Source of the DNA: Shinella lacus
GTDB lineage: Bacteria; Pseudomonadota; Alphaproteobacteria; Rhizobiales; Rhizobiaceae
Direction of reading: 5' to 3'
NCBI RefSeq assembly: GCF_010994755.1
Contig: NZ_WHSB02000011.1
Location: 1 to 64,000, forward strand
Length of the DNA stretch: 64,000 nucleotides
Positions 32,241 to 40,757 of the stretch are shown one piece after another; positions within the stretch are counted from its first letter, which is position 1; each line of letters starts with the position of its first letter. The position numbers and the translations under genes were made by a program. The notes under the pieces are model-generated. The model was not told the origin of the DNA. It did not search any database and was given only the letters and a program-made list of their open reading frames with translations.

Positions 32241-33300
32241 GGCCGGCAGCCCGGTCATCAGGGCATCTTTCGATGATCAGGCCGCCGCCTGCGCCGCCCT
32301 CGGCTCGCCCTTCACCGCCCGCCTGTGCAGGCTTCTCGGCGCACGACTCGATGAGGAAAATGCCGTCGGCCGGCGCGTCCTCGCCTGGCCCGGAGATCCC
32401 TCCGGAAAACACGACGCCCTCGCCCTTCGGCTTGCCGGCGCGCTGCATGCGCTGGTCCTTGCCGGCACAAACCCCACGCTTGCCGCCTGTTATCCGCCCG
32501 CCGAGGTTTCGGACGATGCCCTGTGGGCGGCCTGCCGCAACGCCTTCGAAACCGACGAGGCCTTCCTTCTCGAACGGCTCCTGTCGCCGCCGCAAACCAA
32601 CGAAGTCCGCCGGTCAGGCGCCCTCCTGTCGGGTTTCCTCACCATCGCCGCCCTCTTCGGCAAGCCGCTCGTCCTGTCGGAAGTCGGCGCCAGCGCCGGC
32701 CTGAACCTGCAATGGGATCGCTACACCTACCGGCTCGGTCAATCGAGCTGGGCGATCGAGAATTCCGATATCCTCATTGCCCCCGACTGGTCCGGCCCCG
32801 AGCCCGAAATGGCGAACATACAAGTAATCGACAGGGCTGGGTGCGATCTCCGGCCGATCGACCCGGCCGATGCGCAGGAACGGCTGCGGCTCCTCTCCTA
32901 TATCTGGGCCGACCAGGCGGACCGGATCGAGCGGACGGGCAAAAGCCTGGCCCTTGCCGCGGAAAGACCGCTTCCCATCGAGCAGGCCGATGCCGTGGAA
33001 TGGCTGGAGCGGCGGCTTTCGACGCCCTTTGCAGGCGCCGTGCACGTCGTCTACCACTCGATCGTCTGGCAATACTTGCCGGCCGAAAAGCGTGAAGCCG
33101 GCCGGCGCGTCCTTGAGGCCGCGGGTGCCAAAGCGACCGGGGATGCGCCGCTCGCACACCTCCAGATGGAGGCCGACGACCAGCCGAAGGATGGCGCCGC
33201 GCTGACATTGCAGGTCTGGCCCTCTGGCCGCAAGGCGATGATCGGCCGCGCCGATTTTCACGGCCGATGGGTGCGCTGGTTCGGATGGCCGAAACCGTGA
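32233..33300 (+). CDS. DUF2332 family protein
   Basis: 355-aa protein of a family without assigned function. Recognisable blocks are FDDQAAACAALGSPFTARLC (start), TNEVRRSGALLSGFLTIAAL, LVLSEVGASAGLNLQWDRYT (which resembles a nucleotide or SAM-binding GASAGLN turn) and VHVVYHSIVWQYLP near residue 275. The start overlaps the MaoC gene by 8 bases, so they are cotranscribed. It converges on soxG. Confidence 0.85.
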   Translation: MSKAGSPVIRASFDDQAAACAALGSPFTARLCRLLGARLDEENAVGRRVLAWPGDPSGKHDALALRLAGALHALVLAGTNPTLAACYPPAEVSDDALWAACRNAFETDEAFLLERLLSPPQTNEVRRSGALLSGFLTIAALFGKPLVLSEVGASAGLNLQWDRYTYRLGQSSWAIENSDILIAPDWSGPEPEMANIQVIDRAGCDLRPIDPADAQERLRLLSYIWADQADRIERTGKSLALAAERPLPIEQADAVEWLERRLSTPFAGAVHVVYHSIVWQYLPAEKREAGRRVLEAAGAKATGDAPLAHLQMEADDQPKDGAALTLQVWPSGRKAMIGRADFHGRWVRWFGWPKP

Positions 33301-33310
33301 GAGCCACCGC

Positions 33311-33330
33311 TGGGCCTGGTTAGAGGCCCA
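33311..33330. terminator. Candidate bidirectional terminator between DUF2332 gene and soxG
   Basis: A 7-bp stem TGGGCCT / AGGCCCA with a 6-base loop lies at the convergent 3' ends and includes the soxG stop. There is no T-run. Confidence 0.3.
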
Positions 33331-33868
33331 CGTCCTCCGCGCCTTCCGCGAGAAGGCCGAAGGTATAGGGCGAAAACGAGCGCCAGCATTCGACACGATA
33401 ATCGTCTTCGCCCGTGCGCAACAGCACGATCTCGATCTTGCCGAGCACCGTGCGGGCAGCCGCACCGACCGGGAAGATCGCGTTGCCGAGGTCGAGCGGG
33501 CAGGCGCTAGCGATCGCGCCGGCCGCTTGCGGGCCGGAGACGAGCACGGCCGTGTTGCGGTGGGAGACGTCCGTCGCCGAATGCAGCACGCCGGAGCTTG
33601 CGGCCGCCGCCATCAGGTCCGCGCCGTTTTCGTCGATCAGCAGCCATTCGTCCGGGCCGAGCCAGAGCGCGTGGCGGCCGTTGGCCGAGGCCGAAGTTTT
33701 CGGTCGCGTCGGCAGCGTCAGGCCGAAGGCGGCCGACAGCGCGCCGAGCGCGTCCGTGCCGGCACGCAGCGACAGGCGGGTTGCGGGGCCGGCGGGCGTG
33801 ACGCGCGCGCCGGCGGAGCCACCATGACGGCCGGCGAGCGGCGCCTTGCGAAGTGCTTGATCAGCCAT
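33320..33868 (-). CDS. soxG: Sarcosine oxidase gamma subunit
   Basis: 182-aa small subunit of heterotetrameric sarcosine oxidase, which oxidises sarcosine to glycine and passes the methyl group to tetrahydrofolate. The family pattern includes LPTRPKTSANGRHALWLGPDE (split by SA), WLLIDENG, THR-like ATDVSHRNTAVLVSGP, ACPLDLGNAIFPVGAAARTV and YRVECWRSFSPYTFGLL. It starts at ATG 33868, overlapping the soxA stop by 8 bases. Last gene of the operon. Confidence 0.93.
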   Translation of the reverse strand: MADQALRKAPLAGRHGGSAGARVTPAGPATRLSLRAGTDALGALSAAFGLTLPTRPKTSASANGRHALWLGPDEWLLIDENGADLMAAAASSGVLHSATDVSHRNTAVLVSGPQAAGAIASACPLDLGNAIFPVGAAARTVLGKIEIVLLRTGEDDYRVECWRSFSPYTFGLLAEGAEDVGL

Positions 33869-36854
33869 TGAGGCGTGCTCCTTCCTTGTCGATGAAGACC
33901 ATGTCGCTGACCTCGACCGCGATGGTGCGGTCGGGCATCGGCACGTAGAGCGTCTGGCCGAGGCGGGCCTGACCGCCGGCGACGAGCGCCATGGCGATCG
34001 ACCGGCCGCAATTTTCCGACCAGTAGGACGAGGTGACGTGGCCGAGCATTTTCATCGGTTTCGGCTCGTTCGGATCGGCGACGATCTGCGCGCCCTCCTC
34101 CAGAACCACGTTCGGATCCTTCGTCAGAAGGCCGACAAGCTGCTTGCGGCCTTCCTTCACCAGATCCGGCCGCTTCAGGCCGCGGATGCCGACGAAATCC
34201 GTCTTCTTCTTGGAGACGGCCCAGCTGAGGCTGGCATCGTGCGGCGTGACCGTGCCGTCCGTATCCTGGCCGACGATGATGTAGCCCTTTTCGGCGCGCA
34301 GCACGTGCATGGTCTCGGTGCCGTAGGCGCAGGCGCCGAGCGGTTCGGCCCGTGCCCAGATCGCTTCCAGCACGGACTGGCCATAATCGGCCGGCACGTT
34401 GACTTCGAAGCCGGCTTCACCGGTGAACGACATGCGGAACAGCCGGGTCGGCACGCCGCAGATCTTGCCTTCGCGCACGCTCATATGCGGGAAGGCCTCG
34501 TTGGAAATGTCGATGCCCTCGACGAGCGGCTCGATGATCTCGCGCGCCTTCGGCCCCTGCACGGCGATGACCGCCCACTGTTCGGTGGTGGAAGTGAGCC
34601 AAACCTTGAGATGCGGGAATTCCGTCTGGAGATAGTCTTCCATGTGGTTCATGACGCGCGGCGCACCGCCCGTCGTGGTGGTCACGTGGAAGCGGTCCTC
34701 GGCCAGGCGGCCGACGACGCCGTCGTCATAGACGAAGCCGTCCTCGCGCAGCATGATGCCGTAGCGGCAGCGGCCGGGCTTCAGCGTATCCCAGGCGTTG
34801 GTATACATGAGGTTGAGGAACTCGGCGGCATCCGGGCCGACCACCTCGATCTTGCCGAGCGTCGAGGCATCGAAGACGCCGGCGGCATTGCGCACCGTGC
34901 GGCACTCGCGGTTGACCGCGTCGTGCATCGTCTCGCCGGAGCGCGGATAATACCAGGCACGTTTCCAGTTGCCGACATCCTCGAAGACGGCGCCCTGCGC
35001 CTCCTCCCAGGCATGCAGCGGCGTCTTGCGCGCCGGATCGAACAGGTCTCCGCGCGAATGGCTGATCAGCGTGCCGAAGGTGACCGGCGTATAAGGCGCA
35101 CGGAAGGTGGTGAGGCCGATCTTCGGGATTTCGCGGTTTAGCACTTCCGAGGCGATGGCGAGACCATGGATGTTGGAAAGCTTGCCCTGGTCGGTCGCCA
35201 TGCCGTTGGTGGTGAAGCGCTTGATATGCTCGATCGAGTGCATGCCCTCGCGCACGGCAAGGCGGATGTCCTTGGCGCAGACGTCGTTCTGGAAGTCGAC
35301 GAAGGCCTTGACGGTCGTATCGACGCCAGCCCCCTCGCCCGCGCCGGCCATGCCGCCGGTCCATTCGAAGGCGTTTTCGCCCCGAAGCTCGACCTTGCCG
35401 CCGCCCTCGTTGCCGGTGGCGCGCGCCATCAGCTCGCCCGCGGCCAGCGATTCCTCGATGGTCGCCTGAAGGCCGTCCGTGCCGTTGCACGAGCCGACGG
35501 AAAGGCAATCCTGCGCATAGGTGCCCGGCAGGAAGCGGCCGGAGGCGGCATCATAGGCAACCTTGCCGCGCGACTGCGAGAAGAGGTGCACAGAAGGCGT
35601 CCAGCCGGCCGACATCAGCAGCGCATCGACCGGGATGGCCCGCGCCGAGCCGCCGCCGTTGCGGGCGACCGAGATGGAGGAGACGCGGAGCTTCCCCTTG
35701 GTATCGACGACCGAATGGCCGACGAGCACTTCGATGCCGAGCTTGCGGGCTTCGGCGAGAACAGCCTCGCCGGGCTTGTCGCGATTGTCGACGATGGCGG
35801 CGATGGTGACGCCGGCACGCTTCAGGTCGAAGGCGGCTTCATAGGCCGAATCGCTCGCCGTATAGACGCCGACCTTGCGGCCGACGGCGACGCCGAAATG
35901 GTTGAGATAGGTGCGCGCCGCCGACGCCAGCATGATGCCCGGCCGGTCGTTGTTGGCGAACACCATGTGGCGCTCGATCGAGCCGGTGGCGAGGATGACG
36001 CGCTTGGCGCGGACCTGCCACATGCGTTCGCGCGGCAGCTTCTTGTCGGGACGCGCGAGGTGATCCGTGACGCGTTCGACGAGCGCGACGAAATTGTGGT
36101 TGTAATAGCCGAAGGCCGTCGTGCGGGTGAGAACGGTAACGTTCTCCATCGCCTTCAGCTTCGCGGCCGTCGCCTGCGCCCAGGCATAGCCGCTCTGGCC
36201 GTCGATGGTGACCGACGTGTCGTAGTGCAGCGCACCGCCGACTTCCGGCTGCTCGTCACAGAGGATGACGCGGGCGCCGGTTTCCGCGGCTGCAAGCGCT
36301 GCCGAAAGGCCGGCAACGCCGCCGCCGGCGACCAGCACGTCGCAATAGGCGTAGCGGCTGGCATAGTGGTCCGGGTCCTCTTCCGTCGGTGCGACGCCGA
36401 GGCCGGCGGCCTTGCGGATGAAGGGTTCATAGACCTTTTCCCAGGCGGCCTTCGGCCACATGAAGGTCTTGTAGTAGAAGCCGGCCGCGAAGAAGGGCGA
36501 CAGTAGGTTGTTGATGCCGCCGATATCGAAGGACAGCGACGGCCAGCGGTTCTGCGATTCGACCTTCATGCCGTCGAAGACTTCCTGCACCGGCGCGCGC
36601 ACGTTCGGCTGGCGGCGGGCGGCATCGCGGGAGACGTCGATCAGCGCATTCGGCTCTTCGGGACCTGCCGAAAGAATGCCGCGCGGGCGATGGTACTTGA
36701 ACGAGCGGCCGACGAGGTGCACACCGTTGGCGAGCAGCGCGGAGGCAACCGTGTCACCCTCCAACGCCTGGTAGGTCTTTCCGTCGAAAGTGAAACGCGC
36801 CGTCCTGGCGGGCGTCAGCCGGCCCTGACCGGCAATGCGATTAGCACCGCTCAT
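33861..36854 (-). CDS. soxA: Sarcosine oxidase alpha subunit
   Basis: 997-aa subunit holding the NAD-binding and folate-binding parts of heterotetrameric sarcosine oxidase. The N-terminus has a 2Fe-2S-ferredoxin-like domain without cluster (FTFDGKTYQALEGDTVASAL). Residues about 165-440 are a nucleotide-binding module (VLVAGGGVAGLSAALAAAET, VILATGSIERHMVF). The C-terminal ~380 residues are a GCV_T-like aminomethyltransferase domain (DASTLGKIEVVGPDAAEFLN, VLRAEKGYIIVGQDTDGTVT). It overlaps soxD by 4 bases (ATGA). Confidence 0.96.
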   Translation of the reverse strand: MSGANRIAGQGRLTPARTARFTFDGKTYQALEGDTVASALLANGVHLVGRSFKYHRPRGILSAGPEEPNALIDVSRDAARRQPNVRAPVQEVFDGMKVESQNRWPSLSFDIGGINNLLSPFFAAGFYYKTFMWPKAAWEKVYEPFIRKAAGLGVAPTEEDPDHYASRYAYCDVLVAGGGVAGLSAALAAAETGARVILCDEQPEVGGALHYDTSVTIDGQSGYAWAQATAAKLKAMENVTVLTRTTAFGYYNHNFVALVERVTDHLARPDKKLPRERMWQVRAKRVILATGSIERHMVFANNDRPGIMLASAARTYLNHFGVAVGRKVGVYTASDSAYEAAFDLKRAGVTIAAIVDNRDKPGEAVLAEARKLGIEVLVGHSVVDTKGKLRVSSISVARNGGGSARAIPVDALLMSAGWTPSVHLFSQSRGKVAYDAASGRFLPGTYAQDCLSVGSCNGTDGLQATIEESLAAGELMARATGNEGGGKVELRGENAFEWTGGMAGAGEGAGVDTTVKAFVDFQNDVCAKDIRLAVREGMHSIEHIKRFTTNGMATDQGKLSNIHGLAIASEVLNREIPKIGLTTFRAPYTPVTFGTLISHSRGDLFDPARKTPLHAWEEAQGAVFEDVGNWKRAWYYPRSGETMHDAVNRECRTVRNAAGVFDASTLGKIEVVGPDAAEFLNLMYTNAWDTLKPGRCRYGIMLREDGFVYDDGVVGRLAEDRFHVTTTTGGAPRVMNHMEDYLQTEFPHLKVWLTSTTEQWAVIAVQGPKAREIIEPLVEGIDISNEAFPHMSVREGKICGVPTRLFRMSFTGEAGFEVNVPADYGQSVLEAIWARAEPLGACAYGTETMHVLRAEKGYIIVGQDTDGTVTPHDASLSWAVSKKKTDFVGIRGLKRPDLVKEGRKQLVGLLTKDPNVVLEEGAQIVADPNEPKPMKMLGHVTSSYWSENCGRSIAMALVAGGQARLGQTLYVPMPDRTIAVEVSDMVFIDKEGARLNG

Positions 36855-37195
36855 TTCGCGGTTCCTTCCGTGGCTTCATAGGTTTCGACGGTTTTCTCGG
36901 TGGCGGGGGCGTTGCCTGAAAGATCGGGCTTCGGCTCGCCGGCCTTGTAGCTCATCACGAACTTGTCGCTCACCGTGTCGCGCGCCGCATTGAAGAAGCG
37001 GCCGCAGCCATGGATATGGCGCCAGCGCTCGAAGATCAGGCCCTTCGGGTTGTCGCGCAGGAAGAAGAACTCCTGGAACTCCTCGTCGGTGATGTCGGCC
37101 ATGTTGGTCGGCCGGGCGATGTGCGCGTCGCCACCGTGGCGGAATTCGAGCTCCGAGCGCTCTTCCTCGCAGTAGGGGCAGTAGATCAGCAGCAT
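36851..37195 (-). CDS. soxD: Sarcosine oxidase delta subunit
   Basis: 114-aa zinc-binding small subunit. The N-terminus MLLIYCPYCEEERSELEFRH has the CxxC pair of the zinc site, followed by FFLRDNPKGLIFERW and HIHGCGRFFNAARDT with the other ligands. It starts at ATG 37195, 13 bases after the stop of the YebY-like gene, and overlaps soxA by 4 bases. Confidence 0.95.
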   Translation of the reverse strand: MLLIYCPYCEEERSELEFRHGGDAHIARPTNMADITDEEFQEFFFLRDNPKGLIFERWRHIHGCGRFFNAARDTVSDKFVMSYKAGEPKPDLSGNAPATEKTVETYEATEGTAK

Positions 37196-37208
37196 TGTTT
37201 CCTACCTG

Positions 37209-37607
37209 TTAAAGCTCTGGACCCGTCACGAACGTGCCTGGGTCCTGGTCGCAAAGTCGTCGGCCCATGGTGACGAAGGGGGCAAGCCGGTAAATCAGCT
37301 GCTTGGTGTCGTCATAGGGGGCCAGAACGTCCGTCATTCCCAGATTGGCAATACTCATCGCAAAGAGATCGACATCGATGTTGAAGGCGCGGTTTGAGTC
37401 CGTTTCATCCGGAACGAAATAGATCGTCCGTTGACCCAATATCCTTATGCAACTCAACATCCCGCTCTCGGCGACGAATGGCCATTCCTTCTCGCCCGCT
37501 GCCTTCTGGATCTTCTGAAACCGAAAATCTCCCGGTGTCGGGATGATATCGCCGATCGGCAGGACACCGGCCGTCATCAGAAATCCGGCGAGCAGCGCGC
37601 CGTTCAT
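37209..37607 (-). CDS. YebY/DUF2511-like secreted protein inside the sox operon
   Basis: 132-aa small protein of unknown function. It has a short hydrophobic N-terminus (MNGALLAGFLMTAGVLPIGD) suggesting export. Two segments line up with E. coli YebY (DUF2511): GEKEWPFVAESGMLSC against KDKWAFNREEVMLTC, and LAPFVTMGRRLC against LAPFIERAEKLC, so two cysteines are conserved and may form a disulfide. ATG 37607 overlaps the soxB TGA (TGATG), so it is translationally coupled; soxD follows 13 bases on. The gene looks visibly less GC-biased than its neighbours. A role in sarcosine oxidation is not indicated by the family; alignment was by eye. Confidence 0.7.
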   Translation of the reverse strand: MNGALLAGFLMTAGVLPIGDIIPTPGDFRFQKIQKAAGEKEWPFVAESGMLSCIRILGQRTIYFVPDETDSNRAFNIDVDLFAMSIANLGMTDVLAPYDDTKQLIYRLAPFVTMGRRLCDQDPGTFVTGPEL

Positions 37608-38860
37608 CAATGGGCGACCGCCGCCGCCGCTGCCTCGTCGATCAGGCGGCCCGTGCGGAAGCGATCGAGCGTCAGGCCGGAAGCCAGCTTGTGCGGCTCA
37701 CCCTTCGCGATGAGATGCGCGAAGAGATGCGCCGAACCGGGCGTCGCCTTGAAGCCGCCGGTGCCCCAGCCGCAGTTGACGAAGAGGTTCTTCACCGGCG
37801 TGACACCCTGGATCGCCGAACGGTCCGGCGTGTTGTCGGTGATGCCGCCCCACTGGCGCATCATCTTGACGCGGCGGAACATCGGGAAGAGTTCGCAGAT
37901 GGCGTCGAGTGTATGCGTGATGATCTGGAGACCGCCGGTCTGGGAGTAGGAGTTGTACTGGTCCGTACCGGCGCCGATGACAAGCTCGCCCTTGTCCGAC
38001 TGCGAAATATAGGCATGCACCGTGTTGGACATGACGACGCAGGGGAAGATCGGCTTCATCGGCTCGGACACCAGCGCCTGGAGCGGCACGGAATGCAGCG
38101 GCAGCTTGACGTCGGCCATCGACAGGATGACCGAGTTGTGGCCGGACGCCGACACCGCGACCTTCTTGGCACCGATGAAGCCCTTGGAGGTCTCGACGCC
38201 GGTCACAGCGCCGTCCGGCCCGCGGCGGATGCCCTTGACCTCGCAGTTCTGGATGACATGCACGCCGCGATCGGATGCCGCACGGGCATAACCCCAGGCG
38301 ACGGCATCGTGGCGGGCGGTGCCGCCGCGGCGCTGGAGGGCAGCACCGTTGATCGGGTAGCGGGCGCTCGCCGAAATATCGAGCGGCGGGCAGAATTCCT
38401 TCGCCTGCTGCGGCGTCAGCCATTCGTTGTCGATGCCGTGCAGGCGGTTGGCATGGATGTGGCGGCTGAAGGACTGCTTGTCGTGCACATTGTGCGACAG
38501 CATCATCACGCCGCGCGGCGAATACATGACGTTGTAGTTGAGATCCTGGCTCAGCCCTTCCCAGAGCTTCAGCGAGTGCTCGTAGATGTCCATGCTCTCG
38601 TCATAGAGATAGTTCGAGCGGATGATGGTCGTGTTGCGGCCGGTATTGCCGCCGCCGAGCCAGCCCTTCTCGATGACAGCGACATTGGTGATGCCGTGCT
38701 CCTTGGCGAGGTAATAGGCAGCACCCAGGCCATGGCCGCCGCCGCCGATGATGATCACATCATAGTCCTTGCGCGGCTCGGGCGAGGTCCATTGCGCCTC
38801 CCAACCCTTGTGGCCGCGCATCGCCTCGCGGGCGACGGCGAAAACCGAATATTTGCGCAT
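37607..38860 (-). CDS. soxB: Sarcosine oxidase beta subunit
   Basis: 417-aa flavoprotein subunit that oxidises sarcosine and carries the covalent FMN and FAD. The N-terminus gives the dinucleotide fold (DVIIIGGGGHGLGAAYYLAK, then VIEKGWLGGGNTGRNTTIIR). Further on are YSPRGVMMLSHN, VLHVIQNCEVKG-like VHVIQNCEVKGIRRG and the C-terminal VNCGWGTGGFKATPGSAHLF. ATG 38860 is used; only a weak ribosome-binding site precedes it. First gene of the minus-strand operon soxB-(YebY-like)-soxD-soxA-soxG. Confidence 0.95.
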   Translation of the reverse strand: MRKYSVFAVAREAMRGHKGWEAQWTSPEPRKDYDVIIIGGGGHGLGAAYYLAKEHGITNVAVIEKGWLGGGNTGRNTTIIRSNYLYDESMDIYEHSLKLWEGLSQDLNYNVMYSPRGVMMLSHNVHDKQSFSRHIHANRLHGIDNEWLTPQQAKEFCPPLDISASARYPINGAALQRRGGTARHDAVAWGYARAASDRGVHVIQNCEVKGIRRGPDGAVTGVETSKGFIGAKKVAVSASGHNSVILSMADVKLPLHSVPLQALVSEPMKPIFPCVVMSNTVHAYISQSDKGELVIGAGTDQYNSYSQTGGLQIITHTLDAICELFPMFRRVKMMRQWGGITDNTPDRSAIQGVTPVKNLFVNCGWGTGGFKATPGSAHLFAHLIAKGEPHKLASGLTLDRFRTGRLIDEAAAAAVAH

Positions 38861-39189
38861 CCCAAGTCCTCAACGTCTCGCCGGCATCGGCCGGCTGTTT
38901 CCTGCCCCGATAGAAAGCAAATCTTGCGCGCGGACGCCGTATCCTTTGCGACGCATTCGGGCGCACCTTGTACCACATGCGACATGAGCCCCGCCGAAGC
39001 TTTTTCCCGGCGTTTGTGAGGGCCACGCGCAAATATCCTTAACATCGCGGCGCGCAAGGCTGGACTTTCCCGTGGCGATCTGGTATCCGACGCGCCAATT
39101 GCCAGCCTGTTGGGCTGCGCGACCGCAATCTATTTGCCTGGCGACCTGTGCTCGCCCGGGCTTACAACGAACAAAGGAACGGGATTCTC
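38861..39189. other. Intergenic region between divergent soxB and rpsU
   Basis: 329 bases without a convincing gene. It must hold the promoter of the sox operon (minus) and that of rpsU (plus). I saw no clear dyad, riboswitch or tRNA; short open frames here are GC-rich shadows. Confidence 0.5.
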
Positions 39190-39420
39190 GTGCAGGTACT
39201 TGTCCGCGACAACAACGTTGATCAGGCTCTCCGCGCTCTCAAGAAGAAGATGCAGCGCGAAGGTATTTTCCGTGAAATGAAGATGCGCGACTTTTATGAA
39301 AAGCCGTCGCAGAAGCGTGCGCGTGAGAAGGCTGAAGCCGTTCGTCGCGTCCGCAAGCTGGCCCGCAAGCGCGCTCAGCGCGAAGCCGGCGGCGTCAGCG
39401 CTCGTCCGAGCGCCCGTTAA
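39190..39420 (+). CDS. rpsU: 30S ribosomal protein S21
   Basis: 76-aa basic ribosomal protein acting in translation initiation. The sequence [20 protein letters not shown] then [20 protein letters not shown] and basic [20 protein letters not shown] is the alphaproteobacterial S21 pattern. The family starts at this MQVLVRDN point, so GTG 39190 with AGGAACGGG upstream is preferred over the in-frame TTG/ATG positions up to 39148. A terminator follows. Confidence 0.96.
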   Translation: MQVLVRDNNVDQALRALKKKMQREGIFREMKMRDFYEKPSQKRAREKAEAVRRVRKLARKRAQREAGGVSARPSAR

Positions 39421-39456
39421 TCGGCCGTCATTTCGACGTTTTCGGATGCAAGACCG

Positions 39457-39489
39457 GGCGGGGGCGAACATTTCGCCGCCGCCTTTTTT
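39457..39489 (+). terminator. Rho-independent terminator after rpsU
   Basis: A 12-bp stem with one mismatch (39457-39468 with 39472-39483, loop CAT) is followed by six T. Confidence 0.85.
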
Positions 39490-39639
39490 GACGTGACCGG
39501 ATGTTTTTTCACCATTGTGAAAGACTTCCCATGCAATTCCGGGCGCTTCCGCTACGCTCCTTCGCCGGAACTGCTTTCAAGGCGTAGCGTTTTTCTTCGC
39601 GCATGAGGCGCGGTAGAAGCCCACTTTGAGGATTCGCAC

Positions 39640-40554
39640 TTGGACATGGCTGCATCGACCGGGTTCCGGACTGACCGCATTTCTCTTTCGGCACCCCGCG
39701 CCGTCCACATTCGCCGCTCCCTGATGGCTGCCGTCGCCGCCACCTCGTTTGCTCTGCTTCTGTCCGGCTGCCAGTCGACCACGTCCACCGACGTGCTGAA
39801 GGTCGAGCGCGCGCAGGGCTCGGAAGAAAACATCTCGTCGCTTTCGGCCGTCATCGCCGCCAACCCGCAGGACCCGGAAGCCTATAACGTGCGCGGTTCG
39901 GCCTATGGCCGCGCCGGCCAGCACCGCCGGGCGCTTGAAGACTTCAACCGCGCAATCGAGCTCAACCCGCGCTTCTACCAAGCCTATGCCAACCGCGCGC
40001 TCGTGCAGCGCAGCCTCGGCGAACAGGCGCAGGCAGCGGCCGACTACAACATGGCGCTGCAGCTCAACCCGAACTACGACGTCGCCTATATCGGCCGCGG
40101 CAATCTCTATCGCCAGGCCGGCCGTCTCGACGACGCGTTCAGCGACTTCAACCGCGCCATCCAGCTCGATACGACCGATCCGCGCGCCTATCACAATCGC
40201 GGCCTGATCTATCAGGCTCGTCGCCAGCACGATCCGGCGATCGAGGATTTCTCCAAGGCGATCTCGCTCTCGCCGAACTCGGCCGAACCCTATAACGGCC
40301 GCGGCATTTCCTATGCCGCGCAGGGCGACGACGACAACGCGTTCTCGGATTTCAACACGGCGATCAACCTCGACGGCAAGCTTGCCGAATCCTGGGCGAA
40401 CCAGGCGCTGATCTACGAGCGCCGCGGCGAGATGGCGCGCGCCGCCAAGTCCTATTCGCACGCGCTGAAGCTCGACCCGAACTACACGCCGGCCAAGGAC
40501 GGCCTCGCCCGCACCCGCGGCGCCGTCGCAACCGCCGCCAAGCAGCCGGCCTGA
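39640..40554 (+). CDS. Tetratricopeptide-repeat lipoprotein (NlpI-like)
   Basis: 304 aa. A basic N-terminus and hydrophobic stretch end in the lipobox LLLSGC, so the mature protein is probably lipid-anchored. At least six TPR units follow from about residue 78 (PEAYNVRGSAYGRAGQHRRA, FYQAYANRALVQRSLGEQAQ, YDVAYIGRGNLYRQAGRLDD, PRAYHNRGLIYQARRQHDPA, AEPYNGRGISYAAQGDDDNA, AESWANQALIYERRGEMARA). TTG 39640 is favoured by TGAGGA 7 bases upstream; ATG 39646 is two codons in. Such proteins scaffold periplasmic or envelope complexes; partners are unknown. Confidence 0.9.
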   Translation: MDMAASTGFRTDRISLSAPRAVHIRRSLMAAVAATSFALLLSGCQSTTSTDVLKVERAQGSEENISSLSAVIAANPQDPEAYNVRGSAYGRAGQHRRALEDFNRAIELNPRFYQAYANRALVQRSLGEQAQAAADYNMALQLNPNYDVAYIGRGNLYRQAGRLDDAFSDFNRAIQLDTTDPRAYHNRGLIYQARRQHDPAIEDFSKAISLSPNSAEPYNGRGISYAAQGDDDNAFSDFNTAINLDGKLAESWANQALIYERRGEMARAAKSYSHALKLDPNYTPAKDGLARTRGAVATAAKQPA

Positions 40555-40575
40555 TCCAGAAAAAACATCACAAAC

Positions 40576-40606
40576 AAAAAGCCCGCGATCATCTCGCGGG
40601 CTTTTT
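40576..40606 (+). terminator. Rho-independent terminator after the TPR lipoprotein gene
   Basis: A perfect 8-bp stem GCCCGCGA / TCGCGGGC (40581-40588, 40594-40601) is flanked by five A and five T, so it can work in both directions. Confidence 0.9.
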
Positions 40607-40632
40607 GTTGATGGACCTCGCCTCACCCTCTA

Positions 40633-40715
40633 CCGTCATCCTCGGCCTTGAGCCGAGGATCCACATCCGCGGCGTGCCGGTGAATGGATGCTCGGGTCAA
40701 GCCCGAGCATGACGA
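40633..40715. repeat. RIME1-like intergenic mosaic element
   Basis: Two perfect hairpins, ATCCTCGGC / GCCGAGGAT (40638-40660) and ATGCTCGGG / CCCGAGCAT (40688-40710), are enclosed by outer arms CGTCAT and ATGACG. The two-palindrome layout and sequence match the Rhizobium-specific intergenic mosaic elements, which are dispersed in rhizobial genomes. Confidence 0.8.
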
Positions 40716-40757
40716 AGGAGTGGTGGCCGGGCTTTTTCGTTTCAGGCTTTTGCCAGA

